From: Massilia eburnea
GTDB taxonomy: Bacteria; Pseudomonadota; Gammaproteobacteria; Burkholderiales; Burkholderiaceae_D
NCBI RefSeq assembly: GCF_009720745.1
Contig: NZ_WNKX01000021.1
Span: 36,428-100,427 of the forward strand
Direction: 5' to 3'
Length of the DNA: 64,000 bases
The notes below the pieces were generated by a model. The model made no database searches. It worked only from the letters and a program-made list of their open reading frames with translations, and was not told the origin of the DNA. The position numbers and the translations under genes are program-made. Shown here piece after piece: positions 8,891-16,049 of the stretch (positions are counted from its first letter, which is position 1; every line of letters begins with the position of its first letter).

Positions 8891-9268
8891 CTATTCCTTC
8901 AGGTGGCGGCGCACGCGCGCCAGCAGTTCATTGGGCTGGAATGGCTTTACCACGTAGTCGTTGGCGCCCTCGTCGAGTGCGCGCACGATGTCTTTTTCAG
9001 TGTGCTTGGCGGTCAGCATGACGATCGGCACCTCTTGCCAACCCTGCTGCGCACGAATGATCTGCACCAGCTCGAAACCGTCAATATAAGGCAGCATGAC
9101 GTCCAGCAGCACCAGCGATGGCGGCGTGTTGGTGGACATGATTTCCTTGCGCGCCGCCAGGCCGTCGGCCGCAAGAGTGGTTTTGTAGCCCTGCCGCTGC
9201 AGGATGAACGTCAGGATTTGGCCAATGTGTTCGTCGTCTTCAATTACCAGTATCGAGGTATCAGGCAT
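8891..9268 (-). CDS. single-domain response regulator (CheY-like)
   Basis: 125 aa, a receiver domain with no output domain. The acidic pair (VIEDDE), the phospho-acceptor Asp in LLDVMLP, the conserved Thr (MLTAKH) and Lys (VVKPFQP) are all present, so it should be phosphorylatable. Start ATG 9268 with GGAAG upstream. It is first in a probable three-gene unit with the HEAT-repeat and glycosyltransferase genes. Without a DNA-binding domain it presumably acts through protein contact. The kinase at 4282-6435, which is convergent, is a candidate donor. Confidence 0.93.
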   Translation of the reverse strand: MPDTSILVIEDDEHIGQILTFILQRQGYKTTLAADGLAARKEIMSTNTPPSLVLLDVMLPYIDGFELVQIIRAQQGWQEVPIVMLTAKHTEKDIVRALDEGANDYVVKPFQPNELLARVRRHLKE

Positions 9269-9280
9269 AGGCTTCCAGCA

Positions 9281-9511
9281 TTATTGCGCATCAAATTCCG
9301 CGGCGGCCTTGGCTGACCACAGCGCTTCGTTATAAGTGGCGAAGGGAATGTCGTAGCGTTCGACCGCCCCGTCTTCGCCGATGAAGTAGGTCCACCATCC
9401 TGCCGGGTCCGAGACCAGGGCAATATCTCTCGGCTTGCAATGTTCATGCAAGTCGTCCCCCGCTTCCAGGGTAATGATGCGGGTCTTGCGGTGTCGGATC
9501 AGCGTTGCCAT
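9281..9511 (-). CDS. conserved hypothetical small protein
   Basis: 76 aa from ATG 9511 (MATLIRHRKTRIITLEAGDD) with AGGAG 8 nt upstream; a longer in-frame start upstream is less likely. No signal peptide or membrane segment. It is rich in aromatic residues (GWWTYF) and ends with NEALWSAKAAAEFDAQ. It lies 12 nt upstream of the response-regulator gene on the same strand and is probably part of that transcript. No family recognised. Confidence 0.7.
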   Translation of the reverse strand: MATLIRHRKTRIITLEAGDDLHEHCKPRDIALVSDPAGWWTYFIGEDGAVERYDIPFATYNEALWSAKAAAEFDAQ

Positions 9512-9612
9512 GGCGCATTCTCCTGATGGGCGATGCAAGTATTGTAATGCGTTATGCGGGCAACGGACACAATGTATTTAAATTGGCAGCCTGCTGGCAG
9601 GAGGAGCGCACC

Positions 9613-9792
9613 ATGAATGCATCGAATACCCAGCCCCCACTGAATCCGGGCGACCAGGCCGCGCCGGGCACGCCGGGCAGCGGCGAAGGCATTTGCCCTG
9701 TCTGCAGCGGCAGCGGCAAGACGCCGGACGGCAAGGACTGCCCCAACTGCGGCGGCAGCGGCCGCATCATCGAAGGCATCGGCGGCGGCTAG
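9613..9792 (+). CDS. 59-aa protein with DnaJ-type zinc-ribbon motif
   Basis: ATG 9613 is preceded by GAGGAG. The chain has a Pro/Gly-rich N-terminus, then CPVCSGSGKT and CPNCGGSGRI, i.e. two CxxCxGxG repeats like half of the DnaJ cysteine-rich domain. It should bind one Zn ion. It has no J-domain and no neighbour with chaperone function. Similar tiny zinc-finger-like proteins are common in proteobacteria; the function is unknown. Confidence 0.75.
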   Translation: MNASNTQPPLNPGDQAAPGTPGSGEGICPVCSGSGKTPDGKDCPNCGGSGRIIEGIGGG

Positions 9793-9802
9793 CCTGCGCG
9801 AT

Positions 9803-10699
9803 TCAGCCGGCGCCGAGGCGCTGCCGCAGGAAGTCGATGAACAGCCTGGCGCGGGCCGGCAGGTGGCGCGTCTCGGTCAGCGCATGCACCATGATCGGTT
9901 CCATATGCCAGTCCGGCAGCACGCGCTGCAGGCGGCCGGTCTGCACCTCGTGCTTGACCAGCAGCGGGTCCAGGGCGGAAATGCACAAGCCGTTGGCGGC
10001 AAAGGACATGCTCAGGGCCGCGCTATTGGTGGCATAGCGCGCCTGCGCCATCACTTCCACCACCTCCTCGCCGCGATACAGCTTGCGCCAGATATCGGGC
10101 ACGCGGCTCGAGAAAAAGCGCCCGCACATGACGTGCTGCACCAGGTCGCAGGCATGCTCCAGCGGCGGCATCTTGGCCAGGTAGACCGGCGAGGCGTACA
10201 GGTAGCGCGGCATGTTTGCGATGCGCCGCACCACCAGCGTGGACGGTGCGGTAGGCGGCTGCCCCATGCGGATGGCGACGTCGAAGGGTTCCGACTGCAA
10301 GTCCACGGTGCGCGATGAAATGTCGAATTCCATCTTGATGTCCGGGTACATGTCGGCGAATTCCATCAGCACCGGCGCCAGGTAGCCCACGCCGAAACTG
10401 GAGGTCATGGTTACGCGCAGGATGCCGGCCGGTTTTTCCGACCAGTCCAGCAGCGCTTCATGCGCATTCATCGCTTCTTCCACGATGCCCTGGCAGCGCT
10501 TGAAGTAGGCCTCGCCCGCTTCGGTCAGCTCCACCTTGCGGGTCGAGCGGTGCAGCAGGCGCAGGCCGATGCTCTTTTCCAGTTCGGCGATATTGCGCGA
10601 CAAGGTGGAATTCGACATGTCCAGCGCCTCGGCGGCCGCGCGGAAGCTCTTGCGCTTGGCCACCTCGACGAACAGGCGCATATGGTGAAGCCTATCCAT
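9803..10699 (-). CDS. LysR-family transcriptional regulator
   Basis: 298 aa. Winged HTH at residues 1-60 (FRAAAEALDMSNSTLSRNIAELEKSIG), effector domain about 90-290. The start MDRLHHMRLFVEVAKRKSF is standard for the CrgA/AaeR-like group. Upstream lies an inverted repeat (10714-10750) fit for a LysR operator and then the 5' stub of a divergent gene that is cut off after about 20 codons. This regulator may thus have lost its adjacent target. Confidence 0.93.
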   Translation of the reverse strand: MDRLHHMRLFVEVAKRKSFRAAAEALDMSNSTLSRNIAELEKSIGLRLLHRSTRKVELTEAGEAYFKRCQGIVEEAMNAHEALLDWSEKPAGILRVTMTSSFGVGYLAPVLMEFADMYPDIKMEFDISSRTVDLQSEPFDVAIRMGQPPTAPSTLVVRRIANMPRYLYASPVYLAKMPPLEHACDLVQHVMCGRFFSSRVPDIWRKLYRGEEVVEVMAQARYATNSAALSMSFAANGLCISALDPLLVKHEVQTGRLQRVLPDWHMEPIMVHALTETRHLPARARLFIDFLRQRLGAG

Positions 10700-10713
10700 T
10701 CATTGCTCCATTT

Positions 10714-10750
10714 TTGGGATATTCAATTCGATTATAAGCATTTATCCCAA
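10714..10750. promoter_or_regulatory. inverted repeat, candidate LysR operator
   Basis: TTGGGATA at 10714-10721 and its perfect complement TATCCCAA at 10743-10750, separated by 21 bp of AT-rich DNA. It lies between the LysR gene start and the truncated divergent ORF, where LysR proteins normally bind. Confidence 0.45.
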
Positions 10751-10805
10751 CAATGAAACAGTTCACAATGCGCTTACTTCGACCTTTAGCAGAAAGGAAA
10801 CGCAA

Positions 10806-10892
10806 ATGAACAACACCAAACCCACCGTGTTTGAAGAGTTATGCAAGCTCCTGGCTGGCCTGGTGTTCAGGGCAGGAGGATCTCCCTGCTGA
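10806..10892 (+). pseudogene. 5' stub of a divergent gene, truncated into lldD 3' end
   Basis: A well-placed AGAAAGGA precedes ATG 10806, which opens MNNTKPTVFEELCKLLAGLV. After about 20 codons the frame runs into the 3' end of the oppositely oriented lldD gene (stop at 10867) and ends at TGA within it. The promoter, ribosome site and first codons of a LysR-controlled gene appear to remain while the body has been lost, perhaps by deletion or rearrangement. The parent family cannot be identified from 20 residues. Confidence 0.45.
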
Positions 10893-12003
10893 CTTGCTGG
10901 ATGTCCCGCTTGCCGCAGAAGGCCATCGAGATATCCAGTTCGTTGCGGATGATGTCGAGGCAGCGCGTCACGCCTGCCTCGCCGAGCGCCCCCAGCCCGT
11001 AGAGGAAGGGGCGGCCGATGTAGACCCCGCGCGCGCCGAGCGCCACAGCCCGCAGCACGTCCTGGCCGGAGCGCACGCCGCCATCCATATGCACTTCAAT
11101 CTGCTGGCCGACCGCATCCACGATGCCCGGCAGCGCGGCGATGGAGGATGGTGCTCCATCCAGCTGGCGGCCGCCATGGTTGGACACGATCAGTGCGTCG
11201 GCGCCGCTGCTGGCGGCCAGGCGCGCATCCTCGGCGTCCATGATGCCCTTGATGATCAGTTTGCCGCCCCAGCGGTTCTTGATCCACTCCACGTCGTTCC
11301 ATGACAGGCTCGGGTCGAATTGCTGGCTGGTCCAGGACGAGAGCGAAGACATATCCGATACCGATTGCGCGTGGCCGACAATATTGCCGAACTGGCGGCG
11401 CGAAGTGCCCAGCATGCCGGCGCACCAGCGCGGCCTGGTCGCCATATTCAGCATATTGGCGAGGGTCAGCCGCGGCGGCGCCGACAGGCCATTGCGCAAA
11501 TCCTTGTGGCGCTGGCCCAGCACCTGAAGATCGAGCGTCAGCACCAGTGCCGAACAGTTGGCGGCCTTGGCCCGGTCGATCAGGCGGTTGATGAAATCGC
11601 GGTCCTTCATCACGTACAGCTGGAACCAGAAGGGTTTGGTCGTGTGCGCCGCCACGTCCTCGATCGAGCAGATGCTCATGGTCGACAGCGTGAACGGGAT
11701 GCCGAATTTTTCCGCCGCGCGCGCGGCCAGGATTTCGCCATCGGCATGCTGCATGCCGGTCAGTCCGGTCGGCGCCAGCGCCACCGGCATGGCGACTTCC
11801 TGCCCCACCATCGTGGTGCGCAGGCTGCGGTTGTTCAGGTCGACGGCCACACGCTGGCGGAACTTCAGCTTCTGGAAGTCAGCTTCATTAGCGCGGTAAG
11901 TGGATTCAGTCCAGGAGCCGGAATCGGCATAGTCATAAAACATGCGTGGCACACGGCGCTTGGCCAGGCGGCGCAGGTCTTCAATGCAAGTGATGAGTGT
12001 CAT
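10867..12003 (-). CDS. lldD: L-lactate dehydrogenase / FMN-dependent alpha-hydroxyacid oxidase
   Basis: 378 aa, full length for LldD. An FMN-linked inner-membrane-associated enzyme oxidising L-lactate to pyruvate and passing electrons to quinone. Seen: N-terminal YDYADSGSW; FMN-site segments VALAPTGLTGM and FQLYVMKDR; LTLDLQVLGQRHKDLRNGL; the conserved Lys in LIIKGIM; the catalytic His-Arg segment SNHGGRQLDGAPS; and the phosphate-binding DGGVRSGQDVLRA and YIGRPFLYGL. It stands without lldP or lldR; the lldD stop abuts the stub of a broken gene. Glycolate or mandelate-type substrates are less likely given the overall pattern. Confidence 0.9.
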   Translation of the reverse strand: MTLITCIEDLRRLAKRRVPRMFYDYADSGSWTESTYRANEADFQKLKFRQRVAVDLNNRSLRTTMVGQEVAMPVALAPTGLTGMQHADGEILAARAAEKFGIPFTLSTMSICSIEDVAAHTTKPFWFQLYVMKDRDFINRLIDRAKAANCSALVLTLDLQVLGQRHKDLRNGLSAPPRLTLANMLNMATRPRWCAGMLGTSRRQFGNIVGHAQSVSDMSSLSSWTSQQFDPSLSWNDVEWIKNRWGGKLIIKGIMDAEDARLAASSGADALIVSNHGGRQLDGAPSSIAALPGIVDAVGQQIEVHMDGGVRSGQDVLRAVALGARGVYIGRPFLYGLGALGEAGVTRCLDIIRNELDISMAFCGKRDIQQVSREILLP

Positions 12004-12012
12004 TCCTGCATA

Positions 12013-12387
12013 TTAACGCAGGAATTGCACCACAGCCGTGATCATCGCCGCGTTAATGGCAGTTTGTATCGTGATAATTCCAAGGGCGAAGGTGAGGAGA
12101 TCTTTACGACTTTCAGCCTTCGTTGCGACCTGCTTGAATTCCGATTCGATACGCTGCTCAAGTCGAGTCATCCGCTCTTCCAGATGGGCGATGCGCTCCT
12201 CCAGCCTCTGGACACGCCTGTCAAGCCGCTCGACGTCGGCACGTATGCCTTCAATCTGACGCTGCAAATCAGCAAACTCGGCTTTCGTCGCATAGTCGCG
12301 CTTGAACTCCTCGAATTTGCCAAGCAAATCATCGACTTTCGATTCCAGAATGGCGATCCGCACGTCCATACTTTCATCTTTGGGCAT
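12013..12387 (-). CDS. coiled-coil protein with C-terminal membrane helix
   Basis: 124 aa, ATG 12387 with GGAG upstream. Residues about 8-85 form a long charged coiled coil with heptads (VERLDRRVQRLEERIAHLEE), followed by a hydrophobic helix at about 96-120 (LTFALGIITIQTAINAAMIT). Built like phage XhlA or mitochondrial CCDC90-type tail-anchored proteins, but no catalytic domain is seen. It sits 9 nt upstream of lldD on the same strand. A shorter protein of the same design is encoded at 26784-26948. Confidence 0.75.
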   Translation of the reverse strand: MPKDESMDVRIAILESKVDDLLGKFEEFKRDYATKAEFADLQRQIEGIRADVERLDRRVQRLEERIAHLEERMTRLEQRIESEFKQVATKAESRKDLLTFALGIITIQTAINAAMITAVVQFLR

Positions 12388-12457
12388 GGTCTTTTCTCCG
12401 TCAAGCAGGCACAGGTACGATTGTGCGCGCGCAACGGCGGTGCGGATTTGATGCAGC

Positions 12458-12934
12458 TCAGTGACGCTTGAGGACTTCTTTACGGAACCAGTCGTCCAGC
12501 ATTTGCTTTTCGTAGGGGTAGGCGTCCGTGTTGTAGCGGTTGCCGTTCATCAGGTAGCCCGGATCGGAGAGCTGGCTCTCGCCGCTGGCGACGACCTTGC
12601 CGTCCTGCTCGATGCTGTAGCGCAGGTGCATGCGCGGCCAGTCGGCCTGTCCTTTCAGCACCCGGACGTCCTGCACCGACACGCGCGGGAACTCTTCACC
12701 GGCCAGGTCGATGTCCAGGATGTCCACCTTCAGCACCTGCCCTGCCGGCAATTGCTCGGACAAGCGGTTGAAGTGCTCGCGCAATACAAACTGCATATCT
12801 TCCCGCTTGTGGAAGTCGCGCGGCACGTCCGTCATCTTGTCGACATTGATGAAATTGACGGTCGCGGCGGCAAAGGCGCTCGCCGTAGCGATGAACAGTA
12901 CGGCAGCGGCGCTGGCTTGAATGAGCTTGTTCAT
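12458..12934 (-). CDS. DUF3016 secreted protein
   Basis: 158 aa with a Sec signal (MNKLIQASAAAVLFIATASAFA, cut near residue 23). The mature part starts TVNFINVDKMTDV and contains LKVDILDIDLAGE and the C-terminal YPYEKQMLDDWFRKEV, which match DUF3016 proteins. Function unknown; probably periplasmic. Stand-alone gene. Confidence 0.82.
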   Translation of the reverse strand: MNKLIQASAAAVLFIATASAFAAATVNFINVDKMTDVPRDFHKREDMQFVLREHFNRLSEQLPAGQVLKVDILDIDLAGEEFPRVSVQDVRVLKGQADWPRMHLRYSIEQDGKVVASGESQLSDPGYLMNGNRYNTDAYPYEKQMLDDWFRKEVLKRH

Positions 12935-12955
12935 GATTAAAGTATAGCACTCGTA

Positions 12956-14290
12956 TTATTGTCCAAGAATGGCAATGGCGACCGGCGTCACTCCGGTGGC
13001 CATCAGGCCTGAGAAGGCAAGTGCGCCGGTGCCAGGATGGATGTCATACACCGACACAGCATAGTCACCCTGGTTAACGACATAGGCGAACTTGCCGCCC
13101 GGATCAACATTCACCGCCACCGGTTTCCACCCGGCGTTGACACGCCCCAGGGACGCGAGCGCACCCGTGCTGGAATTGATGGCGTACATCGACACCGTAT
13201 CGCTGGCAGCGTTCGCCACATAGAGAAACTTGCCGCTCGGGTCGGTGGCCAGCGACGAGGGCGCAAGTCCCGCAGCAATCGCGCCGATGGAAGTCAGCGC
13301 GCCAGTGCTGGCATTGACCGCATACATTGACACATCATCGCTGCCGGAATTGCTCACATACAGATATTTCCCACCCGGCTCAATCACTACCGACGAAGGG
13401 AAGGCACCGGCCGCAAACGTGCCCGCAGCCGTCAATGCGCCGGTCGATGCGTTGATCGCAAACATCGACACTGCATTGCCGCCGTTATTGGCCGCATAGA
13501 CAAATTTGCCGCCCGGGTCCACCGCCACCGTGCCCAGCCCGGATCCGGCATCGACCTCGCCGACAAAAGCCAGCGCCCCGGTGTTCGCGCTGATGCTGTA
13601 GGCCGACAACTTGCTGCCGTTGACCAGGAAGGCAAATTTGCTGCTGGGGTCGATTGCCAGGGAAGTCGGCTTGAATCCCGTGCCAACCTTGCCGGCAAAG
13701 CTGAGCATGCCAGTGCTGGCATCGACGCCATACCACGACAAGCTCTCGCCAACGTTGTGCACCACGTACGCAAATTTGCCGTTGGGAGCGACGACGACGG
13801 AACGGGGCCCGCCACCAACACTGAGATTGTTTTTGGCGGTCAGCCAGCCATTCGCAGCATTGATGTCATATGTCAGCACGGTGTTGCTGACGATATTGGC
13901 CACATAGGCAAAGCGCGGCGTCGGCGTCACGCATTTGATCGCAATATTGTTTACGGCCCCGCCGACTGTGCCGCTGCCGCCGGTCACGCTGCAGTTCTGC
14001 CTGGGCGCGCCCGGCTGATTCTTGACGGTGACGTCGTAGCGGGTCCCGCTTGCCAGCGAAGCGCTGAAGGTAAAGTTGCCGTTGGCGGAAATCGGCAAGT
14101 CATTCGCCCCCTTGTTCTGCAGCACCAGGCCACTGCCGGACATGCCGGTGACGGTCCCGCCCAAGGTATAGCTTGGCGGCGGGTTCGCCGATCCGCCATT
14201 GCCGCCGCCGCCACCGCATCCGGCAAGCATCAAGGCCGCAGCGCATGAAATTGCCGCCGCAATTGCCGCGGCAGGTAAGCTGGAATGCAT
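12956..14290 (-). CDS. lipoprotein with YVTN-type seven-bladed beta-propeller
   Basis: 444 aa from ATG 14290, chosen over an upstream TTG because GGAG lies 7 nt before it. The lipobox LAGC is followed by a Gly run, then an Ig-like domain (about 45-125, TVTGMSGSGLVLQN), then repeated blades of about 45 residues with the signature DPSGKFLYVAN / DPGGKFAYV / NASTGALT. The propeller resembles 6-phosphogluconolactonase/surface-layer YVTN proteins. Lactonase catalytic residues cannot be assigned. It is expected at the cell surface or periplasmic face of the outer membrane. Confidence 0.85.
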   Translation of the reverse strand: MHSSLPAAAIAAAISCAAALMLAGCGGGGGNGGSANPPPSYTLGGTVTGMSGSGLVLQNKGANDLPISANGNFTFSASLASGTRYDVTVKNQPGAPRQNCSVTGGSGTVGGAVNNIAIKCVTPTPRFAYVANIVSNTVLTYDINAANGWLTAKNNLSVGGGPRSVVVAPNGKFAYVVHNVGESLSWYGVDASTGMLSFAGKVGTGFKPTSLAIDPSSKFAFLVNGSKLSAYSISANTGALAFVGEVDAGSGLGTVAVDPGGKFVYAANNGGNAVSMFAINASTGALTAAGTFAAGAFPSSVVIEPGGKYLYVSNSGSDDVSMYAVNASTGALTSIGAIAAGLAPSSLATDPSGKFLYVANAASDTVSMYAINSSTGALASLGRVNAGWKPVAVNVDPGGKFAYVVNQGDYAVSVYDIHPGTGALAFSGLMATGVTPVAIAILGQ

Positions 14291-14383
14291 CGAACGCTCC
14301 AATGATTAACTATTTAGTAATTTTCAACCAATAGGATGTCATGAGCGCAATTCGAGCGTTGTATTCGTTTGCAGTAAAAATGT

Positions 14384-14414
14384 AAAAAGGGTCCACACCT
14401 CCCGGTATGGACCC
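14384..14414 (-). terminator. Rho-independent terminator of the tRNA-Arg cluster
   Basis: On the - strand, an 11-bp stem with a single G-U pair (arms 14404-14414 and 14389-14399) closes a 4-nt loop and is followed by TTTTT. It lies 10 nt beyond the last tRNA gene in the transcription direction. Confidence 0.85.
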
Positions 14415-14423
14415 TCCTCAATT

Positions 14424-14500
14424 TGGTGCGGCTGGCAGGAATCGAACCCACGACCCCTTGGTTCGTAGCCAAGTACTCTATCCAGCTGAGCTACAGCCGC
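14424..14500 (-). tRNA. tRNA-Arg (anticodon ACG), copy 3 in transcription order
   Basis: 77 nt including an encoded CCA. The 7-bp acceptor stem (GCGGCTG/CAGCCGC), the anticodon stem CTTGG/CCAAG around loop CTACGAA, and the T-arm GGGTTCGATTC are all intact. Anticodon ACG reads CGU/C/A after A34-to-inosine editing. Identical in sequence to the two upstream copies. Confidence 0.97.
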
Positions 14501-14519
14501 AAAAACTGCTTTTTCCACA

Positions 14520-14533
14520 TCGCTCGACAGCGA
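14520..14533 (-). other. spacer stem-loop between tRNA-Arg copies
   Basis: TCGCT-CGAC-AGCGA, a 5-bp stem with the same core as the larger hairpin at 14684-14705. Probably a processing or spacer structure of the tRNA precursor. Confidence 0.45.
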
Positions 14534-14555
14534 CGGGTACAACACTTACAAAAAC

Positions 14556-14632
14556 TGGTGCGGCTGGCAGGAATCGAACCCACGACCCCTTGGTTCGTAG
14601 CCAAGTACTCTATCCAGCTGAGCTACAGCCGC
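14556..14632 (-). tRNA. tRNA-Arg (anticodon ACG), copy 2
   Basis: 77 nt with encoded CCA, identical base for base to the copies at 14424-14500 and 14728-14804. Cloverleaf and anticodon loop CTACGAA intact. Separated from copy 3 by 55 nt holding a short hairpin. Confidence 0.97.
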
Positions 14633-14683
14633 AAAAACTAAATTATAACAGTCAGTTATGCATACTACCAACTTCCTGCTATT

Positions 14684-14705
14684 CCCTTCGCTCGACAGCG
14701 AAGGG
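14684..14705 (-). other. 9-bp perfect hairpin in tRNA spacer
   Basis: Arms CCCTTCGCT/AGCGAAGGG with a CGAC loop, between tRNA copies 1 and 2. The core CGCTCGACAGCG recurs in the next spacer, so tRNA plus spacer appear to have been duplicated as a unit. Confidence 0.5.
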
Positions 14706-14727
14706 CCCAAACATTTACTGCAAATTC

Positions 14728-14804
14728 TGGTGCGGCTGGCAGGAATCGAACCCACGACCCCTTGGTTCGTAGCCAAGTACTCTATCCAGCTGAGCTACAG
14801 CCGC
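14728..14804 (-). tRNA. tRNA-Arg (anticodon ACG), copy 1 in transcription order
   Basis: 77 nt with encoded CCA, identical to the other two copies. First gene of the three-tRNA transcript, whose promoter should lie in 14805-14870. Confidence 0.97.
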
Positions 14805-15109
14805 TTAAGAAGCAGGATTATATCGCATGAATTTCGTTTTGGAAAGCTTACGTTCTGCTCAACTTTCCGAGGCGAAACCGGCGTTTCCGGCTCTTTCCTG
14901 CGCAGTATCCTGTGCAAGGAGGCAGCATTATATGCGGGTGTTTCCCATCTGTCCAGCGTCGCGAAACAATTTTCTTTATTGCCTTACAGACATCATTACT
15001 TCATTCATGAAACGTATTTCTCTCATCATGAATGGAAATTGGATCTTTATGCGGCAATGCAGCATCATTCACCTGTCTCCTCTATTCTCCTCCAAGAAAA
15101 TAGAATTCG
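14805..15109. other. AT-richer intergenic region without a convincing gene
   Basis: No ORF with family features is seen. An AAGGAGG followed by ATG 14932 opens a frame to 15183, but that frame runs through the terminator at 15110-15138 and its product is unlike any protein. The - strand part next to 14804 must carry the tRNA promoter. The + strand may carry a small RNA ending at the terminator. Confidence 0.4.
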
Positions 15110-15138
15110 GGCCCGCCAAGCAGCGGGCCTTTTTTTTT
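15110..15138 (+). terminator. strong intrinsic terminator without an assigned upstream gene
   Basis: GGCCCGC/GCGGGCC stem (7 bp, 6-nt loop) followed by nine T on the + strand. No + strand gene precedes it for more than 5 kb except the empty stretch 14805-15109, which suggests a short untranslated transcript there. Confidence 0.8.
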
Positions 15139-15190
15139 GCCGCCCTTGGTGTAGCATTGCCCATATTGACATCGAGGCACTGATACGGAC

Positions 15191-16003
15191 ATGGCGCACA
15201 TCGCAGGTGAAAGCATGGCAACCCAGGACTGGTCGCGTGCCGATCTCGGCCCCCAGGACAGCTGGCCGCAAGCCCTGCGGCTGGCCCTGGACATCATGCT
15301 CAACACGCCGCTGCCCATGCTGCTGATGTGGAGCCGGCGCCAGGTCATGCTGTACAACCAGGCTTATGCCAGCAACGTCGCCAGCGCCGCCGCCGTGCCG
15401 CCCGGCGGCACCGTGCCGGCCGTGCCGCCTTCGGCCTGGAGCTGGAACCCGCAAGCAATGGAACAAGCCTGGGCCGGCCAGAGCCTGGTTTTCCCGCGCC
15501 AGCCGCTCAAGCTCTGGCGCGACGGCAATATGCTGGAAGTGCCCTTCGACCTGCATTACACGCCGCTGCGCGCCGGCGATGGCGAAGTCGCCGGCATCCT
15601 CTGCACGCTGGCCCCGGCCAGCGCGGCCGCCCTGCCCGGCGCGGCCGCCAATGACGCCCACCTGCGCATCCTGGTGGTGGAAGACAACCAGGACGCGCAA
15701 TACCTGGTCTGCGAAATGCTGCGCGCCTTCGGCCACGAAGTCAGCGCCGTCGCCAATGGCGAAGCGGCCCTGGAGCTGCTGGCCGGCAGCGAATTCGACG
15801 TGCTGTTCAGCGACGTCAGCCTGCCCGGCATGAGCGGCGTCGAACTGGGCCGCACCGCATTGAAGCGCCAGCCGCGCCTGCGCATCATCTTTGCTTCCGG
15901 CTACAGCCAGTCGCTGACCAGCCACCTCGATTTCCCTGCCGTCTCCATGCAAAAGCCCTACGATATCGAACAGCTGCAACAGGCATTGCAAGATTTACAT
16001 TAG
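15191..16003 (+). CDS. PAS-like domain fused to a C-terminal receiver domain
   Basis: 270 aa from ATG 15191; ATG 15215 (AGGTGA upstream) is an alternative. The N-terminus DWSRADLGPQDSWPQALRLA and PMLLMWSRRQVMLYNQAY is the opening normally seen in long cytoplasmic PAS histidine kinases. Here the kinase core is absent and the chain goes directly, via an Ala-rich linker, to a complete receiver domain (VVEDNQD, acceptor Asp in FSDVSLPG, Lys in MQKPYD). It is followed 46 nt later by a large hybrid kinase on the same strand, a likely phospho-donor. It probably works as a signal-binding phosphate sink or relay. Confidence 0.85.
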   Translation: MAHIAGESMATQDWSRADLGPQDSWPQALRLALDIMLNTPLPMLLMWSRRQVMLYNQAYASNVASAAAVPPGGTVPAVPPSAWSWNPQAMEQAWAGQSLVFPRQPLKLWRDGNMLEVPFDLHYTPLRAGDGEVAGILCTLAPASAAALPGAAANDAHLRILVVEDNQDAQYLVCEMLRAFGHEVSAVANGEAALELLAGSEFDVLFSDVSLPGMSGVELGRTALKRQPRLRIIFASGYSQSLTSHLDFPAVSMQKPYDIEQLQQALQDLH

Positions 16004-16049
16004 GCAATAGTGCGGCGGCAAGGACTTGCCAACGCTACAATCGAACGTT

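Noticed and set aside
14827..15183. 118-aa + strand ORF between the tRNA cluster and the PAS-REC gene
   Set aside because: It reads through a strong intrinsic terminator and has no domain, despite an AAGGAGG before an internal ATG at 14932.
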